From NCBI RefSeq assembly GCF_042659465.1, contig NZ_JBHSSW010000003.1, forward strand, positions 248,001-312,000: a stretch of 64,000 nt of DNA. The letters are read 5' to 3'. The notes under the pieces were generated by a model. The model was not told the origin of the DNA. It saw only the letters and a program-made list of their open reading frames with translations, and made no database searches. This document shows positions 1 to 8,880 of this stretch, piece by piece (the first letter of the stretch is position 1; every line of letters starts with the position of its first letter). This stretch comes from Ponticaulis profundi. Lineage in GTDB: Bacteria > Pseudomonadota > Alphaproteobacteria > Caulobacterales > Hyphomonadaceae. The translations under genes were made by a program, and so were the position numbers.

Positions 1-1
1 C

Positions 2-604
2 TGTGCCTGTCATATCGGGCGCTGGATGGAGGCACCGAGAGCTGTTGCAGAAGACAGGATGGACGGTGCCCGTGATGCGCTGGCGGCTGCGGCGCAATTC
101 CTGCCGCCGGACAAACTGGCCGAACTGAGAGAGGCGCAGGCCAAAATCTCAGGGATGAATCTGGAAGACAAATATCACTTCCGCGATGAGACGGTTGAGC
201 TGATCGCCGGAGATGCCGGCGGGGATGTGAGTTTCCGGACGCGTGGCCCCATCATCAATATTCGCCCCGGCGGTGGTTTCTCGATTGAGGACCCGCATGT
301 CATCACGAGCGGTGACGGCGAGCGCATCGAGTATTTCGACTATCTCCATTACGGCACATGGCAGGTGAGAGACGGTATTCTGGAGCTCGACCTGGAAAGT
401 GTGCGCTATCGCGGCGTGGTGGAGGGGCCGAATTCAGATGGTCCGCAACCGATTGAAGGGGAGGGCAGCTCCTTCACCGCAGCGTCCTATATCGGGGGTG
501 GCGGGCAATGGGTGACGCAATGCAGTGCCGGTCAGATGACCTTACTGCCAAAGGATGAGCGCAGTCGCGGACCTGAAAAGAACGCCGTGCTTGTGCGCAA
601 CTGA
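2..604 (+). CDS. hypothetical protein, probably 5'-partial
   Basis: The frame is open from base 2. The first ATG is at 26, but no Shine-Dalgarno sequence precedes it, so the gene probably starts left of the window. From the ATG the protein is 192 aa. It has an Ala/Glu-rich helical start, then a Gly-rich, probably beta-rich segment, and two Cys-free thirds followed by a single Cys near the C-terminus (motif TQCSAG). I recognise no family and see no catalytic motif. It is followed after 65 nt by the OmpA-family gene on the same strand, so the two could be co-transcribed, perhaps as envelope proteins. Function unknown. Confidence 0.6.
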   Translation, partial: CACHIGRWMEAPRAVAEDRMDGARDALAAAAQFLPPDKLAELREAQAKISGMNLEDKYHFRDETVELIAGDAGGDVSFRTRGPIINIRPGGGFSIEDPHVITSGDGERIEYFDYLHYGTWQVRDGILELDLESVRYRGVVEGPNSDGPQPIEGEGSSFTAASYIGGGGQWVTQCSAGQMTLLPKDERSRGPEKNAVLVRN

Positions 605-669
605 ACCGGTTTGGGCGACCGGGTCAGCACAGAGATTTGCTGGGATTCGAGGAGTTGGAGGAAGACCTC

Positions 670-1557
670 ATGTTCAGAATATTGCTCGCTGCGTTTGGGT
701 GCGCAGCGCTCCTGATCAGTCCGGCGCAGGCCGATGACGTTGAAGGGGCGGCAGATCATCCGGCGATTGGCCGCTATGACGGGATGGAGATCACCCGCTT
801 TGAAACGCTGGAATATGATGCCCAGCGCATGCTCGTGTCCGCTGATCCCGGCGAATATGAAAGCTTTGAAGGTGAGGTCACGCGCATTGTCTATTCTATG
901 CCGGATGGTGCGTCCGTCCTGCAGGTGATGCGCAGTTATGAAGAAACGCTGGAAAGCGATGGCTTTGATATTCTCGTCAGCTGTCATGACATGGAATGCG
1001 ACAAGGGAAGCATTGGGCGTCTGCGCTCTGCGACCTGGGGCATTATCATGGGTGTGGGCGCCGGGTTTGTGACGGCTGAGAAACGTGATGAGACGGGCGT
1101 CATCCGGGCGCAGATCGTTGTCGATAAGCGCCTGACCAATGTGAACATTGTCGAGAACGCTGCCTTTGAGAACAAGATGCTGGATGCCGAGGACATGGCG
1201 AGCAGCATTTCTGAAACCGGCCGCGTGGCAATTGAGAACATCTATTTCGATTTCAACAAAGCGACCTTGTTACCGGATTCTGACGATGCGCTGGCAGAGA
1301 TGGCGAAATTGCTGAAAGAGGTGTCGGACGTGAAAGTCTATCTGGTCGGCCATACTGATAATGTCGGCAGTATGGAGGCGAACCTTGATTTGTCGCGTCG
1401 CCGTGCGGAAGCCGTGGTCGAAGCACTGGTCAGCGATTATGGCGTGAGCCGGGATCGTATCGTGCCGGCAGGCGTGGGCCCGCTGGCGCCGATTGCGTCC
1501 AATGCGACAGAAGCCGGACAGGCAAAGAACCGCCGCGTCGAGCTGGTTCAGCGCTAG
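670..1557 (+). CDS. OmpA-family outer membrane/peptidoglycan-associated protein
   Basis: 295 aa. The start is ATG 670, preceded by a GGAGTTGGAGGAAG ribosome site; an upstream in-frame TTG at 637 is less likely. Residues 1-21 form a signal peptide ending in AQA. The C-terminal ~110 residues are an OmpA-like peptidoglycan-binding domain: IYFDFNKATLLPDS, VYLVGHTDNVGS, the LSRRRAEAV helix and KNRRVEL near the end. The N-terminal half holds two Cys (SCHDMEC) and has no recognisable barrel, so this resembles periplasmic OmpA-domain proteins rather than the OmpA porin. The domain assignment is firm. The role in anchoring the envelope to peptidoglycan is family knowledge, and the N-domain partner is unknown. 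Confidence 0.9.
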   Translation: MFRILLAAFGCAALLISPAQADDVEGAADHPAIGRYDGMEITRFETLEYDAQRMLVSADPGEYESFEGEVTRIVYSMPDGASVLQVMRSYEETLESDGFDILVSCHDMECDKGSIGRLRSATWGIIMGVGAGFVTAEKRDETGVIRAQIVVDKRLTNVNIVENAAFENKMLDAEDMASSISETGRVAIENIYFDFNKATLLPDSDDALAEMAKLLKEVSDVKVYLVGHTDNVGSMEANLDLSRRRAEAVVEALVSDYGVSRDRIVPAGVGPLAPIASNATEAGQAKNRRVELVQR

Positions 1558-1614
1558 ATCACAGGCCTGAAAAACCGGATGGTCAGCGCGGGCAAGCTGA
1601 CTTACAAGTCCGCT

Positions 1615-2175
1615 ATGATCATCCGGTTTGCCAATGCGGGCGATGCGGCAAGCATTGCCGAGATTTACCGCCCCTTCATTGAAGGGAGTGCGGTGTCCTT
1701 TGAACTCGCTGCGCCTGATGCAACGGAAATGGCCCGGCGTATCGACAAGCTGTGGCCGACCCATCCCTGGATTGTCGCTGAAGAGGATGGCGTGGTGATT
1801 GGCTATGCCTATGGCTCGCCCTATCGCGAACGCAAAGCCTATCAATGGGCGGTCGAAGTGACGGTCTATCTGGCCGAGGCTGCGCGTGGCAAAGGGCTTG
1901 GACGCAAACTCTATGAGATGTTGATGGAGCTGCTCACGCGGCAGGGCTTCACCAAGGCCTATGGTGTGGTGACGCTGCCCAATCCGGCGAGTGCCGCGCT
2001 GCATGAGGCGGTCGGGTTTGCGCCCTTCGCTGTCTATCGCGATATCGGCTTCAAGAATGGCCAATGGCATGATGTCGGCTGGTGGGAACGCGACCTGGCC
2101 GCCAAGCAGGATCAGCAGCCCGAGCCTCAATCGCTGGAACGACTGGGGTTTGCGCGCGAGTCTGTGTTGGAGTGA
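1615..2175 (+). CDS. GNAT family N-acetyltransferase, phosphinothricin acetyltransferase-like
   Basis: 186 aa from ATG 1615 (MIIRFANAGDAASIAEIY); an upstream in-frame start at 1579 adds 12 residues unlike the family. The layout matches the Pat/Bar/YncA subfamily: N-terminal IYRPFIEGSAVSFE, central EVTVYLAEAARGKGLGRKLYE (the acetyl-CoA pyrophosphate loop), NPASAALHEAVGFAPFAVYRDIGFKNGQWHDVGWWER. Members acetylate phosphinothricin, methionine sulfone or related amino acids in the cytoplasm; the real substrate cannot be read from sequence. The last ~16 codons overlap the 3' end of the convergent S9 peptidase gene, so the extra C-terminal tail is encoded antisense to that peptidase. Confidence 0.9.
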   Translation: MIIRFANAGDAASIAEIYRPFIEGSAVSFELAAPDATEMARRIDKLWPTHPWIVAEEDGVVIGYAYGSPYRERKAYQWAVEVTVYLAEAARGKGLGRKLYEMLMELLTRQGFTKAYGVVTLPNPASAALHEAVGFAPFAVYRDIGFKNGQWHDVGWWERDLAAKQDQQPEPQSLERLGFARESVLE

Positions 2176-4274
2176 TCGGACGGCCTGGGTCTTGTCGGGT
2201 CGTCGATCCGGTAACCGGCCGGTAGCGAGTAACGCGCTGATGGCAAATGTTGCTGCAGAAAAGTGATCAATGTCAGATAGTAGCGTGTTTCCTGTCCCTC
2301 GCCGTAGTGCGCGTGACCGGAGTTCTTCAGGGTTATGAATTTCGCGGTTTTCCCGGATGCATCCATGGCGCGCTTCATGCTGCGTGACTGTTCGATGGAG
2401 ACAATTTTGTCATCCTCGCCATGCACCAGCAGCACGGGCACCCTGATTTGTTCAACCAGATTGACGGGAGACATGGCGCGCAACTGGTCTGCGTCGTTTT
2501 TCGGGTGACCAATATGTCGGACCCAGTATTCATAGACATCGGAGTCCGTTCCATAGGCGCTCCCGACGGTTTCGATGAAAAGGCTCAGGTCAGAAATGCC
2601 GGCAAATGAAACACCGCACTGATACAAATCCGGTGTCAGTGTGATGGCGGCAAGGGCGGCATAACCGCCATATGAAGAGCCCACGATACACGCCTGATCC
2701 GGCGCTGCCAGACCAAGCTCAACAAGATGGAGAAATCCGTCCTCTGTGTCGGTCTGCATGCCAAGCCCCCATTGACGGCGCCCCCGATCTGCAAACGTCT
2801 GACCATACCCCGAGGACCCTCTGAAGTTCGGCTGAAAGACCTGATAACCATAGGCGGCAAGCAGCTGGACTTCAAAATCAAATGATATGGAATCGCGCTG
2901 TTCGGGGCCGCCATGTGGCATCACTATAAGCGGTGGAATCTCACCTTCGGTAAGTCCGGCAGGACGGGTCAGATATCCCGTCAATGCAAGCCCGTCGCGT
3001 GCCTGATATCTGATCACACGGGTGTCTGCGAGCTGCTTGCGTGACAGTGCTTCGTATTGAGAGGCAATCGGATAAACAGAACCTGTTTCTGCGTCATAAA
3101 TTCGAAACGTGCCCGGATCTGTTGGACCCGTGGTGTCGAGGAGCCAGATTTTCCCGTCTTCAGACGTCTGAAGTGGAAACAGGTTTGTTGTTTCGCCAAA
3201 TGATGCTTGCAGGTCATCAATATGCGCCTGAAGGTCTGGATCGACCATGTCGAACGTCAGGTGATCTTCAAAATAGTAGGCACCCATGAACGCGTTGGTG
3301 CTCTGAGTGAAAAGCACGTTTTCAATATCGAAGTCCGGGTGGATGCTGATGGTCTCGACATACGCATCTTTTTCTAAGTCGTAGAGATAAATGCCGGCGG
3401 TCTCCGTTCCATCCAGCCGCGCTGCGACGTAGTAGGTGGATGGGGTCGGTCCCGGTCCGAGCAGATTGAACTGCGGGGCCGCATCGATCATCTCATCCAT
3501 TTCATTCAGTTCGATCGTTTTGATCTTCTTCCAGTTGATCTTGCCATTGTCGCGGTCATGGCGCGCATAGATATAAACCTTCGTGCCACGCCGGTTCATG
3601 TTCAGGCGAAAAGCGGGCTCACCGGCCCGGTCGACCATCCAGGCAATGGTGCGATGCGTCCCAAGCCCGGTGCGCTCATATGCGCCGGTCATCACATTGA
3701 CTTTGAACAGATCCAGATCTCGCTGAAAGCGGGCGACCATCAGAATGTGGTCTTTGTCGTCATGGATCAGACTGATGAGATTGGCATTGTGAATGCTGTG
3801 CTTGAAGTCGCGCTTGTCAGACAGGAGCATGAGACGATTTGATCCGTCTCGGTCGAGCGCAATCATGCGCGTCACGGCAAGCGGATGTCCCTGAAAATTC
3901 CCGCTCTGCAAGTCAGCGATGGGAATAAAGCCAACTTCGCTCGCATTCAAATCGACATAGCCCTGCACAGTCATGATGAGCCGGTCATCCGTGATCCAAT
4001 TGCTGGCCAATGGGACAAAGGTGTCGAGTTCGACGATTTCGGGGGTACGGTCTTCAGTTGTCAGGTCGATGACGGAGAATGATATCTTGTCTTCGCTGAC
4101 GGCGATGCCGGACAAATAACGTCCGGACGGCGAGAGTGCCGGGTTCAGAAAGTCGGGAAAAGTGACGAAATCTGCGATCACCGGAAAAGGAGGTTTGGTG
4201 TCAGCGTCCGCCAGAGCAGGGGAAAGAGCGCAGCTGACCAGACTGGTCAGGATGAGAAAAAATAACTTAAACAT
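2127..4274 (-). CDS. S9 family (prolyl oligopeptidase-type) serine peptidase
   Basis: 715 aa with a signal peptide (MFKLFFLILTSLVSCALSPALA), so exported. The N-terminal ~400 residues should form the beta-propeller of S9 peptidases. The C-terminal third is the alpha/beta-hydrolase domain: HGGPE oxyanion region, nucleophile motif GSSYGGYAA, acid GEDDKIV and catalytic His SGHAHYG. Family members cleave short peptides, often acylaminoacyl- or dipeptidyl-peptidase activity, here probably periplasmic. The length is normal. The gene converges on the upstream GNAT gene with a 49-nt 3' overlap. Substrate specificity is not predictable from sequence. Confidence 0.92.
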   Translation of the reverse strand: MFKLFFLILTSLVSCALSPALADADTKPPFPVIADFVTFPDFLNPALSPSGRYLSGIAVSEDKISFSVIDLTTEDRTPEIVELDTFVPLASNWITDDRLIMTVQGYVDLNASEVGFIPIADLQSGNFQGHPLAVTRMIALDRDGSNRLMLLSDKRDFKHSIHNANLISLIHDDKDHILMVARFQRDLDLFKVNVMTGAYERTGLGTHRTIAWMVDRAGEPAFRLNMNRRGTKVYIYARHDRDNGKINWKKIKTIELNEMDEMIDAAPQFNLLGPGPTPSTYYVAARLDGTETAGIYLYDLEKDAYVETISIHPDFDIENVLFTQSTNAFMGAYYFEDHLTFDMVDPDLQAHIDDLQASFGETTNLFPLQTSEDGKIWLLDTTGPTDPGTFRIYDAETGSVYPIASQYEALSRKQLADTRVIRYQARDGLALTGYLTRPAGLTEGEIPPLIVMPHGGPEQRDSISFDFEVQLLAAYGYQVFQPNFRGSSGYGQTFADRGRRQWGLGMQTDTEDGFLHLVELGLAAPDQACIVGSSYGGYAALAAITLTPDLYQCGVSFAGISDLSLFIETVGSAYGTDSDVYEYWVRHIGHPKNDADQLRAMSPVNLVEQIRVPVLLVHGEDDKIVSIEQSRSMKRAMDASGKTAKFITLKNSGHAHYGEGQETRYYLTLITFLQQHLPSARYSLPAGYRIDDPTRPRPSDHSNTDSRANPSRSSD

Positions 4275-4412
4275 GGTGTTCTTTCAAATATACAACGCAG
4301 ATTATCGTAAATTTCGTGGAAGTGAATGCGTAAGAGAATTGCTTAGCCGCAATTCAAATTGGATCATGAGGGACTGGCTGACCGGTCAAAAACACCATGC
4401 TACAGAGGTGCC

Positions 4413-4868
4413 ATGCTATATCGACCGCCTGTTCCGGCAGATTTACCTGCACTGAATGAGATGATCCTGAGATCCAAGGCGATCTGGGGTTATGATGCCG
4501 ACTTCATGAAAGCTTGCGAGGATGAGTTGCGGGTGACGCCAGCCCATCTGGCGGCGCATGCCTGTCTGGCGGCATTTGATGGCGAGACGCCGGTCGGCAT
4601 GGCGGGGATGGCGGTCGCAGGCGAGACGCTGGAGCTTGCCTGGATGTTCGTCGATCCTGACCATATGCGGCGCGGGATTGGCCGGGCGTTGATGGATTGG
4701 GTGGTGGCGCGCAGCCGGCTTTCCGGCGTCGAGACGCTGATCATTCATGCCGATCCGGGCGCTGAGGATTTCTACCTCAATCTGGGCGCGGTGCGCGAGG
4801 TTGAGGCGCCATCCGGTTCGATTGCCGGACGTAGCCTGCCTCGCCTGACGCTGGATTTGCGCGTCTGA
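4413..4868 (+). CDS. GNAT family N-acetyltransferase
   Basis: 151 aa from ATG 4413 (MLYRPPVPADLPALNEM); an upstream start at 4359 adds an unlikely Arg/Cys-rich leader. The GNAT fold is shown by AWMFVDPDHMRRGIGRALMDWVV (acetyl-CoA loop with RRGIGRAL) and HADPGAEDFYLNLGA in motif B. The substrate is unknown; small GNATs of this type acetylate amines, antibiotics or protein N-termini. It ends one base before the stop of the convergent DUF262 gene, leaving no intergenic space between them. Confidence 0.85.
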   Translation: MLYRPPVPADLPALNEMILRSKAIWGYDADFMKACEDELRVTPAHLAAHACLAAFDGETPVGMAGMAVAGETLELAWMFVDPDHMRRGIGRALMDWVVARSRLSGVETLIIHADPGAEDFYLNLGAVREVEAPSGSIAGRSLPRLTLDLRV

Positions 4869-6593
4869 TCATTCGGCGGGTTTCGTTGGCGCCTTTTCAC
4901 GCTTCCTGGCCCAGTGGAGGGTCATGAGCTCTGCAATATCGCGCGTACGGGTGCGAATGGTTTCCGGGGTCCAGTCCAGATAGGTGCAGGCATCTCCGAC
5001 GCTGAGGAAATAGCGGTCTGCGCCTGCCTTTTTGTAAGCGGCTTTCTTCTGGTCGAATTCCTTGTTCGAGACGCGCCGGTAAAGCTCACGCGAGAGTGGA
5101 ATGATATTGCCAAGCAGATCGAGACATTCGCGCTGTTCACCGGAGCTGAACGACTTCGTCCACCGGCTTTTCTGTGGCGGGTTTTTCGGCAGGATATGCT
5201 CAGCGGTGGTGTAGTCGAGATATTGCGGCATTGGCTTGCCGGTCGCCTGACACATGGCAAGTTCGACACGCCGGATGAGCGCGCCGCGCTGGAAGAGTTT
5301 CGGGAAAGGCCGCTGCAGGCGGGCAAGCGCCTTTTTCAGCTCGATATCCGGCACGTTGAACGGTGAATCCGGATCGCTGAGCGCCGTGCCTGCCCGGATC
5401 GCTTCAATCATTTTCCAGGCCATGCGGCGGCGGGGACCTTCGGAAACCTCATTGATGAACCAGACATAGAAAATGCGGTCCAGCGCCTCGAAATGGCGGT
5501 ACATCTCTTCCGGGTCGGCGGCAAAGCGGATCAGGATTTCCAGCGAAACCGGCAGGAATTCCTTCCATTCATTGGCGCCGCGGCCAAGGAATTTCAGCCC
5601 GGCAATCAGCGTGTTCGGATTGCGCTTTGCATCCAGGCGCGGAATGTCCAGCCAGTGAATGCGGGCGAGTGCCTCACCATATTTCGGCAGATCCTGAAAG
5701 TGGAATGTGTCAGCGCCGCGCGACATCATCACGGCTTTCAGCGGCTCGGTGAAGCTGCGCCCGGGCGGTATCCAGTCGCCGCTCTGAATGAAGATATAGC
5801 TGCGGAGCAGGATATCGAGATTTTCCGTGCCGAGCTTGGACTCGACCTCATCCCAGATCTGCGCGGCATCATCCCGGCGTTCTGCCTCCAGCGCCTGAAG
5901 CAGGTCCGGTTTGACGAGATCACCTTCGGAGAGCTGCAGGCCGCGATTGTTCAGCACCTGAAACAGACGCAGCCCCGAGGTTGTGCTGGAGGCTGTCAGC
6001 ACGATCACTTCGCACTGATGCAGCAGGTAATCGGTCAGGTCTTCGCGCCGCGGCAGGCCCGAAACGGATGGCGGTTGAGAGAGCAGGTTTCGATACTCTT
6101 CAGCCACATCGAGCATGGCCTGCAGGCGTTCCGGACGCTCTGCCTTGCTTGCGAGCTGTTTTTCAAGTGCGCCGGGCTTTGCAATGAAGCTTTCGATCAG
6201 CGGGATTTCACCGGGCGAGAATTGCAGCCGCCAGCCTGCGTCTGCGCGCGCGATCACATTGGTTTCGTCATAGACCAGGCGATGCAGGCCGCGTTTGCGC
6301 CCTTTATCCTCTTCCAGATCGCGCAGCATGCAGATGAGGATGAAAAGCGTGGTGAGGCGCTGGCGCCCATCAATGACCAGAAAGCTGCGATCGGATTCGC
6401 GCGTGAGCACGACATTTCCGAGAAAATAGCCCGGGTCCTTGCGCTGACAGGCTGAGGAGATGTCATCCAGCAAGGTCATCGCTTCCTCAATCGTCCAGCG
6501 ATAGGGCCGTTGATAGGTCGGGAAGGCAAAAACGCGTGCACCTGAAAACAGTTGTGCAAGTGTGACTTGTTCTGTCTGGAATGGCGATGGCAT
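4869..6593 (-). CDS. DUF262/DUF1524 protein, GmrSD-like putative restriction nuclease
   Basis: 574 aa. The DUF262 domain at the N-terminus carries YQRPYRW (residues 27-33) and the DGRQRL signature (75-80), a ParB-like nucleotide-binding/hydrolysing motif. The C-terminal DUF1524 His-Me finger nuclease carries AEHILPKNP (catalytic His ~466), then a Trp, LLGNIIPL and an NKEFDQKKAAY helix. This one-chain order is that of GmrSD-type, modification-dependent type IV restriction enzymes (GmrSD, BrxU, SspE). The activity here is inferred from motifs, which all look intact. No BREX, DND or Ssp gene is adjacent, so it would act alone. It is convergent with a GNAT gene and divergent from the sodium channel. 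Confidence 0.85.
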   Translation of the reverse strand: MPSPFQTEQVTLAQLFSGARVFAFPTYQRPYRWTIEEAMTLLDDISSACQRKDPGYFLGNVVLTRESDRSFLVIDGRQRLTTLFILICMLRDLEEDKGRKRGLHRLVYDETNVIARADAGWRLQFSPGEIPLIESFIAKPGALEKQLASKAERPERLQAMLDVAEEYRNLLSQPPSVSGLPRREDLTDYLLHQCEVIVLTASSTTSGLRLFQVLNNRGLQLSEGDLVKPDLLQALEAERRDDAAQIWDEVESKLGTENLDILLRSYIFIQSGDWIPPGRSFTEPLKAVMMSRGADTFHFQDLPKYGEALARIHWLDIPRLDAKRNPNTLIAGLKFLGRGANEWKEFLPVSLEILIRFAADPEEMYRHFEALDRIFYVWFINEVSEGPRRRMAWKMIEAIRAGTALSDPDSPFNVPDIELKKALARLQRPFPKLFQRGALIRRVELAMCQATGKPMPQYLDYTTAEHILPKNPPQKSRWTKSFSSGEQRECLDLLGNIIPLSRELYRRVSNKEFDQKKAAYKKAGADRYFLSVGDACTYLDWTPETIRTRTRDIAELMTLHWARKREKAPTKPAE

Positions 6594-6739
6594 ACGGTAC
6601 AGACTCTCGATGCGGTGTTCTCAGACGCGGGTTTGACAGCGCGGAATTGGAGTGGGTTTGCGTGTTTCTGAAATGGCGCGTTGCAACTATGGTGACGCTG
6701 AATGCCAGTCGACGCAATATGTGTTTCTGAGGGTGGGGA

Positions 6740-7600
6740 ATGACGCCGACAATGGAAAAAGCCTCCGGGCTGCGCGGACAGGTGCAAAAGCTTGTGGAGA
6801 GTGCGCTCTTCCGCAACACGATCACCATTCTGATCGTTGTGAATGCGGTCACGCTGGGGCTCGACACGTTTGAAGCCGTGCCGCCGGAAGTGCGCTATGG
6901 GCTGCGAATCTTTGACTTTGCCGTGATTGTGATTTTCGCAATCGAGCTGGCGCTGAAAATCTATGCCTGGGGGCTGAACTTCTTTCGCTCGGGCTGGAAT
7001 ATTTTCGACTTCGTGATTGTCAGCCTGTCGATTCTGCCGGGGGCGCATGCCTTCCAGGTGCTGCGATCCCTGCGGGTTCTGCGGATTTTGCGGCTGCTGC
7101 ATGTCGTGCCGATGATGAAACGGATCGTCGAAGCGCTGTTCAAGGCCTTGCCGGGCATGGGCGCGATTCTCGCGGTTCTGGGCGTGCTGGTCTATGCCGG
7201 GTCGGTGATGGCGACGACGCTTTATGGGCGCACCGACGATCCCGATGTGCATGCGCTGTTCCATGATCTGCCGGCGTCTGCCTTTACCCTGTTTCAGGTC
7301 ATGACCATGGATGGCTGGCGCAATGAAGTCGTCCAGAAGGTCATGGATGACGGCCACCCTTATGCGTGGATTTTCTTCCTGATCTTCATCTTTCTGGCGA
7401 GCTTTGCGGTGCTGAACCTCTTCATCGCGCTGATCGTGGATGCGCTGCAGGCGGAACAGGAAGCCCAGCAGGAAGAGGCGATTGAGCATATCGAGGATGC
7501 GCAGGAAGAAGCGCGCCGCGAGAGCCAGCAATTGATGGCGCTGGTGAAGGATTTAAAAGACGATATCGCGGATCTGAAAGCTCAGCTGAACAAATCCTGA
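6740..7600 (+). CDS. bacterial voltage-gated sodium (or calcium) channel, BacNav family
   Basis: 286 aa ion_trans subunit that would assemble as a tetramer in the inner membrane. S1-S3 span residues ~25-100. S4 is VLRSLRVLRILRLLHVV with gating Arg 109, 112, 115 and 118. S5 lies at ~137-160, the pore helix/filter at 183-195 and S6 at ~208-235. A long acidic, coiled-coil C-terminus (238-284) is typical of NaChBac/NavMs. The pore loop reads TLFQVMTMDGWRN instead of the canonical TLESW, with Asp191 at the high-field-strength site followed by Gly192. Ion selectivity may therefore differ. The start has a GGGTGGGGA ribosome site; ATG 6752 is an alternative. Confidence 0.93.
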   Translation: MTPTMEKASGLRGQVQKLVESALFRNTITILIVVNAVTLGLDTFEAVPPEVRYGLRIFDFAVIVIFAIELALKIYAWGLNFFRSGWNIFDFVIVSLSILPGAHAFQVLRSLRVLRILRLLHVVPMMKRIVEALFKALPGMGAILAVLGVLVYAGSVMATTLYGRTDDPDVHALFHDLPASAFTLFQVMTMDGWRNEVVQKVMDDGHPYAWIFFLIFIFLASFAVLNLFIALIVDALQAEQEAQQEEAIEHIEDAQEEARRESQQLMALVKDLKDDIADLKAQLNKS

Positions 7601-7606
7601 GGGCGA

Positions 7607-8803
7607 TCACTCAATGGCCTGGCCAAACAGGGTGATCGCAAAGCCGAGCAGCGCAAGCGCGCCGTAAAAGCCTGTAAACAGAACCGATTTTCGGAACGTC
7701 CAGGCGCGGACGGCAGCGCCGAGGGCCTGCAGGGCATAGTAAAAGGCAAAGGCGCGCGAGGCGAAGCTGATGATGGCGAAAATGTCTGCCGTCCATGTGA
7801 GCGCAATGCCAAGACCTGCGATGAGTGCATAGCTGAGGCGAGGTGAGACACGCTTTCGGGTCAGCTCATTCACCAGACCGCCGCAACCGCCTGTGTCTGC
7901 AATGGCGGCGCTGAACTGGGCGCTCAGCGCGGCTGCGATCAGAAGCACCGGCAGGATGGGCGCGACCTGCGCCATCATGTCGATAATGGCGGTTTCTTCG
8001 AGTTTGATGTCTTCCGGACGGAAGGTGTAACTCATCAGCAGAATGTAGGCCATGTAGATGGCCGAGGAGAGCCATTGCGCATATCGCATGGAACGGATGC
8101 GCATGCGGCTGTCATACTCATCGCCGAGATAGCGTGAGGTTTCGAAGCCCTGAACGGTGACGATCAGACCAAACAGCAGGGTTATGGCCTGCCAGCCGCC
8201 CAGATTGGGCGAATGATACATCAGGCCGTCACCCGTCGCGACATCTGCAAAATGAAGCGACATCCCCATCAGAAGCCCGCCAATAATGGCGAGCTTCAGC
8301 GTCACCGAGACCTGCTCGAGCCGTTCCAGCGCGCCAAAGCCGCGTGTCCAGCCAACGGCCAGAATGAGCAGGAACAGAACGGTTGTGACGAGCCGTGCAT
8401 TGTCTTCGCCGCCAGCCGGGGTGAGGCGCACAGCGAAGGCTCCGAAGAGGTTCAGATAATAGCAGACCGAGATGATATAGGCGAAAGAGAGCGCCCATGA
8501 GGCTGCGGTTTCGACGCCCTTGATGGCGGGCACATCACTGGGGCCGTCTTCCCGGTCGAGAATGTTCTGACGGATGGCGGCGCCAAAGAGATAGGCGATG
8601 AGGCAGAGGCCTGCCATGGCAAAGGGCGCGTGTGCGCCGAAGGCGTGGTCCAGAACAGGCCCGATGATCAGAAAACCGCTGCCGATGATGGAGGCCAGCG
8701 GGGTGATGGTTGCGCGCCAGCTGCGCGCATTGGCAATCGCCGGAACGCCGAGCAGCAGGATCAGGCTGGCCGTGACCAGCAGAGTGAGGACATTGGCTGT
8801 CAT
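7607..8803 (-). CDS. APC-superfamily-like integral membrane transporter
   Basis: 398 aa, almost entirely hydrophobic, with roughly 10-11 predicted membrane helices. The first helix region carries IIGSGFLIIGPVLDHAFG, resembling the unwound GSG/IGSGF substrate and Na+ site of TM1 in amino acid-polyamine-organocation (APC/LeuT-fold) carriers. GFETSRYLGDEYDSR follows mid-protein, like the TM6 region. It is shorter than a 12-helix carrier and I cannot name a substrate. It converges with the sodium channel gene, whose stop is 6 nt away. Membrane transport is inferred from hydropathy and the TM1 motif only. Confidence 0.75.
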   Translation of the reverse strand: MTANVLTLLVTASLILLLGVPAIANARSWRATITPLASIIGSGFLIIGPVLDHAFGAHAPFAMAGLCLIAYLFGAAIRQNILDREDGPSDVPAIKGVETAASWALSFAYIISVCYYLNLFGAFAVRLTPAGGEDNARLVTTVLFLLILAVGWTRGFGALERLEQVSVTLKLAIIGGLLMGMSLHFADVATGDGLMYHSPNLGGWQAITLLFGLIVTVQGFETSRYLGDEYDSRMRIRSMRYAQWLSSAIYMAYILLMSYTFRPEDIKLEETAIIDMMAQVAPILPVLLIAAALSAQFSAAIADTGGCGGLVNELTRKRVSPRLSYALIAGLGIALTWTADIFAIISFASRAFAFYYALQALGAAVRAWTFRKSVLFTGFYGALALLGFAITLFGQAIE

Positions 8804-8880
8804 AGGTTTGCATTCCGCAGCGAGATGCTCTGACTGTTCCTTTACCGAAAGGTCTGAGGGGTCAAGCGTCTGGCTGGCAA

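Noticed and set aside
1270..2130. 286-aa minus-strand open frame
   Set aside because: Antisense of OmpA-family and GNAT genes, both clearly real.
6476..7531. 351-aa minus-strand open frame
   Set aside because: His/Gln/Arg-rich shadow of the sodium channel gene.
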